Assembly: GCA_019118745.1 (NCBI GenBank)
Contig: DWYJ01000024.1
Location: forward strand, 1 to 64,000
Direction of reading: 5' to 3'
Source of the DNA: Candidatus Desulfovibrio gallistercoris
GTDB taxonomy: Bacteria > Desulfobacterota > Desulfovibrionia > Desulfovibrionales > Desulfovibrionaceae
Length of the DNA: 64,000 nt
Below, in pieces: positions 47,294 to 55,620 of the stretch (the first letter of the stretch is position 1; each line of letters opens with the position of its first letter). The position numbers were made by a program, and so were the translations under genes. The notes below the pieces were generated by a model. That model saw nothing but the letters and a program-made list of their open reading frames with translations. It searched no databases and was not told the DNA's origin.

Positions 47294-48282
47294 TGGATAC
47301 GGCCGTCCTGCTCTTCCTGCCTGCCGCCCTGCTGCTGGACAACCTGCTGGGCGAGCCCCCCGCCGCATGGCACCCAGTCTGCGGCATGGGACGGCTTGCT
47401 CTGTGGGCGGAGGGCCTGCTCCGGCGCGGGCCCAACGGGCCGGGCATGTTCCTGCGCGGCCTGCTGGCCTGCCTGCTGGTGGTGCTGCCCTGCCTGCTGA
47501 CGGCCATCCTCCTCGTTTTTCTTGCCGGACTGCCGGGCATGGGGCTGGACTGGCTCGCCGCCGTGCTGCTGGTCTATGTCTGCCTTGCGCCGCGCAGTCT
47601 GGCCGAACATGCCCTGCGGGTGGCCGCGCCGCTGCGGCGCGGGGACGTGCCCGCCGCCCGGCGTGCCGTCTCCCTGCTGGTGGGCCGCCGTACCGAAGCG
47701 CTGGACGCTCACGGCGTGGCCCGCGCCTGTGTGGAGAGCGTGGCGGAGAACATGACCGACGGCGTGCTGGCCACGCTCTTCTGGGCCGCCTGCGGCCTGC
47801 TGCTCTTCGGCCTGCCGGGGGCCGCCGCCTGCGCGGCGCTGCACCGGGCCGCCAATGTGCTGGACGCCATGTGGGGCAAGCGCAACGACACCTACCGAGA
47901 TTTCGGCACGGCCGCCGCGCGTCTGGACGATCTGCTCAACGCCCTTCCGGCGCGCCTGTCCCTGCCCTGCACGGCGCTGGCGGCCCTGCTGGTGCCCGGC
48001 GTGCGGACGGGCCAGGCTCTTCTGCTCGGCTGGCGTGACCGCCACGCGCACGAGAGCCCCAATTCCGCCTGGAGCGAAGCCGCCTTTGCCGGAGCGCTGG
48101 GCCTGCGGCTGGGCGGCCCCGCCGTCTACGGCGACCTGATCGTGGAACATCCGTGGCTGGGCGCCGGTACGCCGCAGGCCACGGAACGTCATATCCTGCT
48201 GGCCGTCCGCCTCATGCGGGCGACGGTCGCGCTCACTGCTGTTGTCCTCAGCCTCGTGTCATGGGGAGTCATGGGCGGCTAA
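47290..48282 (+). CDS. cbiB: adenosylcobinamide-phosphate synthase CbiB
   Basis: This roughly 330-residue membrane enzyme attaches aminopropanol (phosphate) to cobyric acid. It has several hydrophobic helices and the CbiB pattern LDNLLGEPPAAWHPVCGMG, SVAENMTDGVLATLFW, RAANVLDAMWGKRNDTYRDFG. GTG at 47290 or the adjacent ATG at 47293 can be the start; both overlap the previous stop. Confidence 0.93.
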   Translation: MMDTAVLLFLPAALLLDNLLGEPPAAWHPVCGMGRLALWAEGLLRRGPNGPGMFLRGLLACLLVVLPCLLTAILLVFLAGLPGMGLDWLAAVLLVYVCLAPRSLAEHALRVAAPLRRGDVPAARRAVSLLVGRRTEALDAHGVARACVESVAENMTDGVLATLFWAACGLLLFGLPGAAACAALHRAANVLDAMWGKRNDTYRDFGTAAARLDDLLNALPARLSLPCTALAALLVPGVRTGQALLLGWRDRHAHESPNSAWSEAAFAGALGLRLGGPAVYGDLIVEHPWLGAGTPQATERHILLAVRLMRATVALTAVVLSLVSWGVMGG

Positions 48283-48336
48283 GCCGCGCCTCTTCCCCCA
48301 ACCTGCCCTTGCGGCAGACCTTTGCAGGAGACGATC

Positions 48337-49371
48337 ATGCGGCATCTGACCTTTCCTCCCTTTTCCCAACAGGCGGCCGACGCCGTCCGGCAGCGGCTGG
48401 ACAGTCTGGCCAAAGTACCGGGCAGCCTTGGCGAGCTGGAAGAGCTGGCCATCCGGCTCGGCGGCATCACGGATGACGCGCGCCCGTCCTTTGCCCGCAA
48501 GGCTGTGGTGCTCTTTGCCGGGGATCACGGCATCACCGCCAAAGGGGTCAGCGCCACGGGCCCGGAAGTGACCGCCATCCAGGTGCGCAACTTCCTTGCC
48601 GGGGGCGGCACCATCAATGCTTTCTGTCGTAACGCCGGGGCGCGTCTGGTGGTGGTGGACGTGGGCGTGGCCGATGCGCTGGAGGGGGCGGAAGGGTTGG
48701 TGCGCCGCAAGGTCATGCCCGGCTGCCGCGATTTCAGCGAAGGCCCGGCCATGACGCGGGAAGAGGCCCTGGCCTGCCTCCAGGTGGGCATCGACATGGC
48801 GCGCGAGGAAGCGGCGCGGGGCACGCAGCTGCTGGCGGCCGGAGAGATGGGCATAGGCAACACCTCGCCCTCTTCCGCCATCGCCTCCGTGCTGACGGGC
48901 GCGCCGGTGGAAGAAGTGACGGGCCTTGGCTCGGGCATCTCGTCCGAGAGCCTGCGCCGCAAGACCGAGCTCATCCGGCAGGGCATCGCCCGCAACCAGC
49001 CCGACCCGTCCGACCCGCTGGACGTGCTGGCCAAGGTGGGCGGCACGGAGCTGGCCGCTATGGCGGGCCTCATGCTCGGCGGCGCATCGCTGCGCATCCC
49101 GGTGGTGGTGGACGGCTTCATCGCCGGAGCCGCGGCGGCCATAGCCGTGGGCCTGCATCCTGAAGCGCGCGCCCTGCTCGTGGGCTCCCATGCCTCCGTG
49201 GAGCCGGGGCATCGCCTGCTCATGCGGCATCTCGGCATCCCGACCTATACGAATTTCGGTCTGCGTCTCGGCGAGGGCACCGGGGCGGCGCTGCTCTTCC
49301 CCATCATCGACGCCAGCGTGCGCATCCTCACGGAGATGCGGACCCTGGCGGAACTGGACATCCAGAGATGA
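48337..49371 (+). CDS. cobT: nicotinate-nucleotide:dimethylbenzimidazole phosphoribosyltransferase CobT
   Basis: This 344-residue enzyme activates the lower-ligand base to alpha-ribazole phosphate. It has LDSLAKVPGSLGELEELA, VLFAGDHGITAKGVSA, AAGEMGIGNTSPSSAIAS and the C-terminal LGEGTGAALLFP containing the catalytic Glu. The ATG at 48337 follows CAGGAG. Confidence 0.96.
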   Translation: MRHLTFPPFSQQAADAVRQRLDSLAKVPGSLGELEELAIRLGGITDDARPSFARKAVVLFAGDHGITAKGVSATGPEVTAIQVRNFLAGGGTINAFCRNAGARLVVVDVGVADALEGAEGLVRRKVMPGCRDFSEGPAMTREEALACLQVGIDMAREEAARGTQLLAAGEMGIGNTSPSSAIASVLTGAPVEEVTGLGSGISSESLRRKTELIRQGIARNQPDPSDPLDVLAKVGGTELAAMAGLMLGGASLRIPVVVDGFIAGAAAAIAVGLHPEARALLVGSHASVEPGHRLLMRHLGIPTYTNFGLRLGEGTGAALLFPIIDASVRILTEMRTLAELDIQR

Positions 49372-50114
49372 TGCTGCGCGCCGCTCTCGCCTTCTTCACC
49401 CGGCTGCCGGTCGGCGCCCTCCCGCCCGGCACGGGCCTGTACGGCATCATGACCTGGCTCCCCACGGTCGGGATGATCATCGGCCTGCTGGCGGCCTGCG
49501 CGCTGTGGGCCGCCATGCAGCTGCTGCCGCCCGTGCTGTGCGGGCTCATCGGCTGTCTCGTCTGGGTGGGGATCACAGGCGGTCTGCACCTTGACGGCGT
49601 GGCGGACTGCGGAGACGGCCTGCTGGTGGAGGCCCCCCCGGCCCGGCGGCTGGAGATCATGAAGGATTCCCGTCTGGGCACCTTCGGCGCGCTGGCCCTC
49701 TTTTTCGTCCTGGGCGGCAAGGCGGCGGCCCTGGGCGTCATGGCGGACACGGCCGAGGCGGGCTTCTGGACGCTGGCCGGCATGTGCTGCATGGCGGCCG
49801 CCACGGCGCGGAGCCTGGTCTTCGTGGCCCTGCTGCTGCCCTGCGCCCGGCCCGGCGGTCTGGGCAGCGCCATGAACGACGGCGTCACGGCCCGCAGCCG
49901 TCTGGCGGCCCTGCTGCTGACGCTCTTTTTCTGCCTGTGCACCGGCTGGCGCGGCCTCGCGGCCCTGCTGACCGCCCTTGCGGTAACGGCCCTGCTGCTC
50001 TCGGCGATCCTGCGCCGTCTGGGCGGCATGACCGGGGACGTGTTCGGCTGCCTGATCGAGCTTACGGAAAGCTGCATGCTGGTGGTCTTCTGCCTGCCGC
50101 AGGGGGAGGTCTGA
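49368..50114 (+). CDS. cobS: cobalamin synthase CobS
   Basis: This 248-residue polytopic membrane enzyme joins adenosylcobinamide-GDP and alpha-ribazole. Signature: FFTRLPVG near the N-terminus and LHLDGVADCGDGLL with the metal-binding Asp residues, then MKDSRLGTFGALAL. It overlaps cobT by four bases (ATGA). Confidence 0.95.
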   Translation: MMLRAALAFFTRLPVGALPPGTGLYGIMTWLPTVGMIIGLLAACALWAAMQLLPPVLCGLIGCLVWVGITGGLHLDGVADCGDGLLVEAPPARRLEIMKDSRLGTFGALALFFVLGGKAAALGVMADTAEAGFWTLAGMCCMAAATARSLVFVALLLPCARPGGLGSAMNDGVTARSRLAALLLTLFFCLCTGWRGLAALLTALAVTALLLSAILRRLGGMTGDVFGCLIELTESCMLVVFCLPQGEV

Positions 50115-50184
50115 GGCCCCTGCCCAGTCGCGGCCCCGCAGGCGCACGCTCCCTGCATCCCTTTCCCGCTGAACGGAGTCCCGC

Positions 50185-50790
50185 ATGTCTGAACCCGAAC
50201 TGACCCTCTATCTGGGCGGCACGCGCAGCGGCAAGAGCGCCGCGGCCGAGGCGCACGCCCTGCGCAACGGCGGGCCTGTGCTCTATGTGGCCACGGCCAT
50301 GCCCCAGCCGGACGATCCGGCCATGAGCGAACGCATCCGCCGTCACCGCCTGCGGCGGCCGGACTCCTGGCCGCTGCTGGAATGTCCGCGCCGTCTGGCC
50401 CCCGCCGTGGCGGCCGCCTGGGAGGAGATGCGCTCCGCCGCGCCCGGCGGCAGACAGGCCACCATCCTTGTGGACTGCGTGACCCTCTGGGTGACCAACC
50501 TCCTCCTCTCCCTGCCGGAGCAGGAGGACGCCGGCGCGCTGGAATGCCTGGTGACGGAGGAGATCTCCGCCCTCATCGACCTGAGCCGCGCCCTGCCCTG
50601 CCGCTGGGTCATCGTCTCCGGGGAGACGGGCCTGGGCGGCATCGGCGGCAACGCCCTGTCCCGACAGTTCTGCGATGGGCTGGGCCTGGCCAATCAGTTG
50701 CTGGCCGCCCGCGCGCAGGAGGCTTTTCTGGTCGTGGCCGGACGCCTGCTGCGGCTCGCTCCGGCGGAGGAGCTGCTTCCCCGCGCCTGA
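50185..50790 (+). CDS. cobU: adenosylcobinamide kinase/guanylyltransferase CobU
   Basis: This 201-residue bifunctional enzyme has P-loop LYLGGTRSGKSAAAEAHA, VLYVATAMPQPDDPAMSERIRRHR with the GMP-accepting His, and ILVDCVTLWVTNLLL. It ends the cobalamin operon. It converges with the VWA gene only eight bases on, with no terminator visible. Confidence 0.94.
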   Translation: MSEPELTLYLGGTRSGKSAAAEAHALRNGGPVLYVATAMPQPDDPAMSERIRRHRLRRPDSWPLLECPRRLAPAVAAAWEEMRSAAPGGRQATILVDCVTLWVTNLLLSLPEQEDAGALECLVTEEISALIDLSRALPCRWVIVSGETGLGGIGGNALSRQFCDGLGLANQLLAARAQEAFLVVAGRLLRLAPAEELLPRA

Positions 50791-50798
50791 GCGCCGCC

Positions 50799-51989
50799 TC
50801 AGCCCTGTTTGGGCGACGTCATCTTTTCGCCCGCCAGGGCGGACAGATCCCGCCCCCGCAGGGCGGCCTCCAGCAGCTGCGGCAGGCGTTCGGGGTGACA
50901 GGCAAGACAGGGGATGCCCAGGGCGGCCACCCGTTTCGCCATATTGGCATTGTAGTAGGGGGTGCCGCCATTGGTCACCGCCAGCAGACTGACGACCGTC
51001 ACCCCGGAGCGCCTGAACTCCTCCAGCCGCCGCAGCATGCCCGCCTGATTGCCGCCCTCGTCCAGATCGGAGATGAGGAAAAGCAGCGTGCGGGAAGGCT
51101 GTTCCACCAGCTGCCCGCAATAGGCCAGCGAACGTTCGATATCCGTACCGCCGCCGAGTTGGAAGCCGAACAGCAGGTCCACCGGGTCCTCGCAGCGTTC
51201 GGTGAGGTCCACGACGCTGGTGTCGAAGGCCACCACATGGGTCTTCAGCGCGGCCATGCTTGCCAGCACGCACGCCACCACCGAGGCGTAGATGATGGAC
51301 TCGCTCATGGAGCCGCTCTGGTCGATATCCAGGATGATGGTACGGCGATGGGCGGCGATATGGTTCCGCGCAAAGAAGTAAAAGCGTTCGGGCACGATGA
51401 CGCCCAGCTCCGGCTGATAATTTTTGAGGCCGCGGGCGATGGTGGTACGGTAGTCCAGCGCCGCCGCCGAAGGGATGGGGGAATGCTGCCGCCTGTCCAG
51501 GCCTGCCGTCACGGCCCGGCGAAGATCATCCGCAAGCAGGCGGTTGATCTCTTCCACGATGCGGCGGATGAAGTTCCGCACGTTCTCCTTGCTGTGCTCG
51601 GGCACCTGTTCCATGAGGGTGAGCAGCGTGCTCGCCAGCCCCATGTCCGGTTCCAGATTGTCCAGCAGTTCCGGCTCCAGCAGCAGCTGCTTCAGGCCGC
51701 AGCGTTCCACGGCATCCTCCTGGAGGATGGTAACGAGGTCCCTGCTGAAGAGGCTGCGGATGTCCCCCAGCCAGCGGACGAGCCTTGGGCTGGACATCCC
51801 CCGCCCCGCGCCGCGTGCGCCGCTCGTACTGCCGGCGGAAGCAGGTCTGCGCTGGTAGATGGCGTCCAGCGCCTGGTCCATGAGGTCGGCTTCCCCTTGC
51901 AGCGCGCAGCAGCCCATGCCTTCGAAGCTCTGCCGGCTTTCCGGTCCCAGAATGAGCCGCCAGCGCAGCAGCCGTGTCGCGTCATCCAT
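50799..51989 (-). CDS. VWA-domain protein of a MoxR-linked system (YehP-like)
   Basis: This 396-residue protein. The N-terminal ~190 residues are helical and unrecognised. The C-terminal von Willebrand A domain has an intact MIDAS metal site: ILDIDQSGSMSES (DxSxS), Thr in FQLGGGTDIERSL, and LFLISDLDEGG. VWA proteins of this type act with MoxR ATPases to remodel or load a partner. It is the last gene of the seven-gene operon, 14 bases after the DUF5682 gene. By size and neighbours it matches E. coli YehP. Confidence 0.88.
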   Translation of the reverse strand: MDDATRLLRWRLILGPESRQSFEGMGCCALQGEADLMDQALDAIYQRRPASAGSTSGARGAGRGMSSPRLVRWLGDIRSLFSRDLVTILQEDAVERCGLKQLLLEPELLDNLEPDMGLASTLLTLMEQVPEHSKENVRNFIRRIVEEINRLLADDLRRAVTAGLDRRQHSPIPSAAALDYRTTIARGLKNYQPELGVIVPERFYFFARNHIAAHRRTIILDIDQSGSMSESIIYASVVACVLASMAALKTHVVAFDTSVVDLTERCEDPVDLLFGFQLGGGTDIERSLAYCGQLVEQPSRTLLFLISDLDEGGNQAGMLRRLEEFRRSGVTVVSLLAVTNGGTPYYNANMAKRVAALGIPCLACHPERLPQLLEAALRGRDLSALAGEKMTSPKQG

Positions 51990-52003
51990 GCGCCACCTCC
52001 CGC

Positions 52004-54367
52004 CTACAGGTCGTCAAAGTTGAAGGACTCGATATCCTGCAGCATCTCTTCCGCTTCGCCGCTCAGCGCGGCATTGAGGACCTCGCTGACCTGCGCGCCG
52101 TCAAGTCCCCAGATCTCCGCCAGATTTTCCGCGATGCTGTTCTTTTCCCCGGCGGAAAAATCGGCCAGGGCCCGCCGCAGCACCAGCAAGGCCCGCTTGA
52201 AGGTCTCATCGTCCAGACTGTCGATATACCGCGAGAGATCTTCCCAAAGCGGAAGACGCCCGATGAGCGCATGGCGGTTCTTCCTGGCCAGTCCGGCAAA
52301 CCAGCCCGCGCCGCTGTCCACCGGCATGCCCGGCGAGAGACGGCGGCGGACGAGGCATTGCAGGCGGTCGTCCGGCATCTTGCCGCGCTCCAGCAGGATG
52401 GCTGCGGCGAGACCGGACAGGCAGGCGTTGCCCTCATCCCGTTCCGCCTCGTCCTCCAGCATCCGCAGCCAGAAGGCCTCATCCAGGAAGGCATGGGCCC
52501 GCGCCACGCCGTCGAGGCTGTCCATCGCGGACAGCACCGGTTCGGCCGACTTGTCGTCACAGTCGCAGGCGGCGGAAAGCAGCAGGCAGCAGCGCAGGAA
52601 TATCTGCTGCAGCAGCGGTTCCAGAGGCCGCGTATCCATGCGCCGCACATCGCCGAAACGCAGCACGAAAGACAAACGGGCCGCCGTGCCGGCCAGATCG
52701 GCAAAGTCCGTGGCTTCGGTGCTCAGGGCCTGGAGCGCGGCGGCGGCACGGTGCAGCTCCGCGACCATGCCGCAGGCAAAGGCATCCTCGATGACCGCGG
52801 CCACAGCGGCCGGGGAACCGGCCTCGGCCAGCGTCTGCCGGAACTGGGCGGCCACGGCCTCCTGGATGCTGTTGCCCGTGAGCGATCGCTCCACGAGCTC
52901 GATCTCCGTTTCCGGCGTCCAGCAGAGGCTCCAGCCTTCGGCCCGGCCGGAGCTCCCGTCCCGCAGCGTGGCGAAGGAGATGCCCAGGACCCGCAGCCGA
53001 TGCAGGAAAAAGGAACGCCGCAGGCCCAGGAAGGCGGAGGCCGCAGACTTGACCCGGCGGTTTTCCCGCAGGTCGAGGGACAGCTCCTGCGGCGCCGGCG
53101 TGCGGAAGCGCTCCAGCTTCAGGGCCCGGAGGCAACGGTCAAAATCGTCCTGCAGGCTGGTGCGGCTGACCCGTTCGGGCAGAGAGCCCACCTGCGTGCC
53201 GATCTCCGCATCGGCCACGGCCCGGCTGATGCGGGCAAGGCTCCCGCCGCCCAGACAGGTGATCGCGGCGTCGCGCAGATCCGGCAGGGCCGGCACGTCG
53301 AAGCCCCGCAACCGGGCCAGCGCATCGGCCAGCCGCACCGCCTCGATGACGTCGGCCGTCGAGACCGGATGCCCTTCCTGCCGGAGAAAGCGGGCTATCC
53401 GCGCCAGATAGGCGCGGGCATGCCAGCGCGGTTCCTGTCGGTGCAGCCCCTGCCAGATCAGGGACGAATAGGCCGGGGCCTTGGTCCCCGCCCCGTAGCC
53501 GGAGCGGGAGGAAAGGCGGTACGAAGTATAGGGCATGAGAGTGCAGGCTGCGGGACGGCGCGGCAGGGCCGCCAGCTCCGCATCCGTCATGGGGGGCACG
53601 CTTCGCAGTCCTTCCAGATGATAGGCTCCCGTCACCACCACCATGCGTCCGGCGGGCACGCCCGCCGCCACGGCCTGCGCCATGACCCGGCACATATAGG
53701 CCTCACGGATGCGTCCTTCGGCGAGATCGCGGCGCGCGTCCCGGTTTTCGGTCTCCTCCCGCAGGCGGAGCTCTTTGCCGTAGGCCGCCGCGCCCTGCCG
53801 GTAGTCTTCGCCGTCGGCGGCGTGCTCCAGCACGCGCTCCCAGAAGAGCTCATGCGCCTCGCGCTCATCCTTGCCGTCCGCCCCGTCCCCGGTCGTTCCG
53901 GACGCACCCGCCCCGCTTTCGCCGTCCGGCCCGGTCTCGTCCGGCGTCTCCTCTTCCCCGGCGGGCTCCTCCACGCCGTCTTTCGCTTCCTCCGCGTCGT
54001 CTTCCGCATCCGCTTCTTCCTCCTCCACGACGTCACATGCCGACAGAGCAAGGAAGATGTCGGAAGGCAGGTCCATGAAGCGGCAGGGCACGTTATGCTC
54101 CCGCGCCCAGAGCATGGCCTGATATTCCGGAGAATATTCCGCCAGCGGATACAGCAGGGAACGGACGGGAGGCTCGCGCGTATAGGCCAGCATGGCTATG
54201 GGCGGCTGCGTGCCGGAGCGGACGATATCCGGCAGCAGGGGCTCCAGGTCGGCAGGAGCCTCCACCAGCACGAGCTGCGGGCGCACCTCATCCAGCAGCC
54301 GCCGCAGATGGAAAGCGCCGGCCGGGGAAAGATGACGCACCCCGAAGAAAAGAGGCCCTTCGCTCAC
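52004..54367 (-). CDS. DUF5682 protein, TIKI/TraB-type fold (YehM-like)
   Basis: This 787-residue protein. The N-terminal domain shows the motif order of the TIKI/TraB/EreA/ChaN hydrolase superfamily: FFGVRHLSPAGA, then VLVEAPADLEPLL, then GRIREAYMCRVM, then VVVTGAYHLEGL, so the putative His and Glu residues are kept. A low-complexity acidic insert (residues ~110-170) interrupts it. The C-terminal ~450 residues are helical and unrecognised. It overlaps the MoxR gene by four bases. It is likely a client or effector enzyme of the MoxR-VWA pair; activity is unproven. It matches E. coli YehM in size and neighbours. Confidence 0.85.
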   Translation of the reverse strand: MSEGPLFFGVRHLSPAGAFHLRRLLDEVRPQLVLVEAPADLEPLLPDIVRSGTQPPIAMLAYTREPPVRSLLYPLAEYSPEYQAMLWAREHNVPCRFMDLPSDIFLALSACDVVEEEEADAEDDAEEAKDGVEEPAGEEETPDETGPDGESGAGASGTTGDGADGKDEREAHELFWERVLEHAADGEDYRQGAAAYGKELRLREETENRDARRDLAEGRIREAYMCRVMAQAVAAGVPAGRMVVVTGAYHLEGLRSVPPMTDAELAALPRRPAACTLMPYTSYRLSSRSGYGAGTKAPAYSSLIWQGLHRQEPRWHARAYLARIARFLRQEGHPVSTADVIEAVRLADALARLRGFDVPALPDLRDAAITCLGGGSLARISRAVADAEIGTQVGSLPERVSRTSLQDDFDRCLRALKLERFRTPAPQELSLDLRENRRVKSAASAFLGLRRSFFLHRLRVLGISFATLRDGSSGRAEGWSLCWTPETEIELVERSLTGNSIQEAVAAQFRQTLAEAGSPAAVAAVIEDAFACGMVAELHRAAAALQALSTEATDFADLAGTAARLSFVLRFGDVRRMDTRPLEPLLQQIFLRCCLLLSAACDCDDKSAEPVLSAMDSLDGVARAHAFLDEAFWLRMLEDEAERDEGNACLSGLAAAILLERGKMPDDRLQCLVRRRLSPGMPVDSGAGWFAGLARKNRHALIGRLPLWEDLSRYIDSLDDETFKRALLVLRRALADFSAGEKNSIAENLAEIWGLDGAQVSEVLNAALSGEAEEMLQDIESFNFDDL

Positions 54368-55455
54368 GACAGCAGTTCCCGGCAGGCGACGTAAAGCCCG
54401 AACCAGTCTTCACCCCGCTTTTTCATGATGTTTTCCAGATATTCCTTCCAGGCGAGGGTATCCTTGTCATCCTCCTTGATCACGGCCCCCTGCAGGGCGG
54501 CCGCCAGATCGACGTCCCCCACCGTGCCGTCGCCGAAGCTGCCCGCCAGCGACATGGAACCGGCCAGCAGGGAAATGGCCTCGGCCGTGGACAGCACGCC
54601 GGAAGTGGGCTTGAGCTTCTGACTGCCGTCCAGCGTCCGCCCCGCGCGCAGTTCGCGGAAGATGGTGCAGACCTTGCGCACGATGTCCTCGGCGGGCAGC
54701 GCGGCATTGAGATCCAGATGGCTGGTGAGCTGGGCCACCCGGCTCTGCACGATGCGCATCTCCGCTTCCAGACTGGCCGGAGCGGGCAGCACCACGATAT
54801 TGAAGCGCCGCTTCAGGGCGGAGGACATGTCATTGACCCCCTTGTCCCGCGTGTTGGCCGTGGCGATGAGGGAGAATCCCTTGCGGGCCGGAACGTCCAA
54901 ATGCAGCTCCGGGACGCTGACGCGCTTTTCCGACAGCAGGGAGATGAGCGCGTCCTGCACTTCGCCGGCGCAGCGGGAGATCTCCTCGAAGCGGGCCACG
55001 GCCCCGTCTTCCATAGCCCGGTAGACCGGACTTTTGAGCATGGCGCGTTCGGACGGCCCCTCGGCGATGAGCAGGGCATAATTCCAGGAATAGCGTATCT
55101 GCTCTTCCGTCGTCCCGGCCGTCCCCTGTATGACCCGTGTGGAATCGCCGTTGATGGCGGCGCAGAGGTGTTCGGACAGCCAGCTCTTGGCCGTGCCCGG
55201 TTCCCCCACCAGCAGGAGGGCCCTGTCCGTGAGCAGGGTGGCGATGGCTATCTCCACCAGCCGCTCATTGCCCATGTATTTGGGCGTGATCTCCACATCC
55301 CCCACCCTGCCGCCGCAGATGTAGGTGCGCACTGACCACGGCGACATGCGCCAGCCCACGGGCACGGGCCGGGTCTCGGCGTCCGCCAGCGCCGTCAGCT
55401 CGGCCTGAAACAGTTGCTCGGCCGGAAGCCGTTGCACATCGGCATGCTGTTGCAT
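54364..55455 (-). CDS. MoxR-type AAA+ ATPase (YehL-like)
   Basis: This 363-residue ATPase has Walker A in LLVGEPGTAKSWLSEHL, a Walker B-like segment AVARFEEISRC, sensor I Asn in SLIATANTRDKGVND and arginine finger region in SALKRRFNIVV. MoxR ATPases form hexamers that remodel partners with VWA proteins. The start at 55455 follows AAGGAG; an in-frame extension upstream to 55557 is translated from repeat B and rejected. It overlaps the DUF5682 gene. Confidence 0.9.
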   Translation of the reverse strand: MQQHADVQRLPAEQLFQAELTALADAETRPVPVGWRMSPWSVRTYICGGRVGDVEITPKYMGNERLVEIAIATLLTDRALLLVGEPGTAKSWLSEHLCAAINGDSTRVIQGTAGTTEEQIRYSWNYALLIAEGPSERAMLKSPVYRAMEDGAVARFEEISRCAGEVQDALISLLSEKRVSVPELHLDVPARKGFSLIATANTRDKGVNDMSSALKRRFNIVVLPAPASLEAEMRIVQSRVAQLTSHLDLNAALPAEDIVRKVCTIFRELRAGRTLDGSQKLKPTSGVLSTAEAISLLAGSMSLAGSFGDGTVGDVDLAAALQGAVIKEDDKDTLAWKEYLENIMKKRGEDWFGLYVACRELLS

Positions 55456-55477
55456 CGTTTGCTCCTTTTCACTTAGC

Positions 55478-55620
55478 GCATTTTCCGTTTGAAACGCTTC
55501 GCGTTCCAAACCATACGGCCTGTCGTTTCGCGGAAAAAGCGCGGTTTTTCCGCTCACTTTCGCTCGGGCGGCGCTGCGCCGCCGCCTCGCATTTTGCCTT
55601 TTTCAACGGCAAGAGGCTCT
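55478..55620 (+). repeat. dispersed repeat family B, copy 3
   Basis: GCATTTTCCGTTTGAAACGC, then CGTTCCAAACCATACGG, CGCGGAAAAAGCG, GGCGGCGCTGCGCCGCC and TTTTGCCTTTTTCAACGGC. It lies exactly between paralog A and the MoxR gene inside the operon; its end covers the stop codon of paralog A. Confidence 0.8.
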
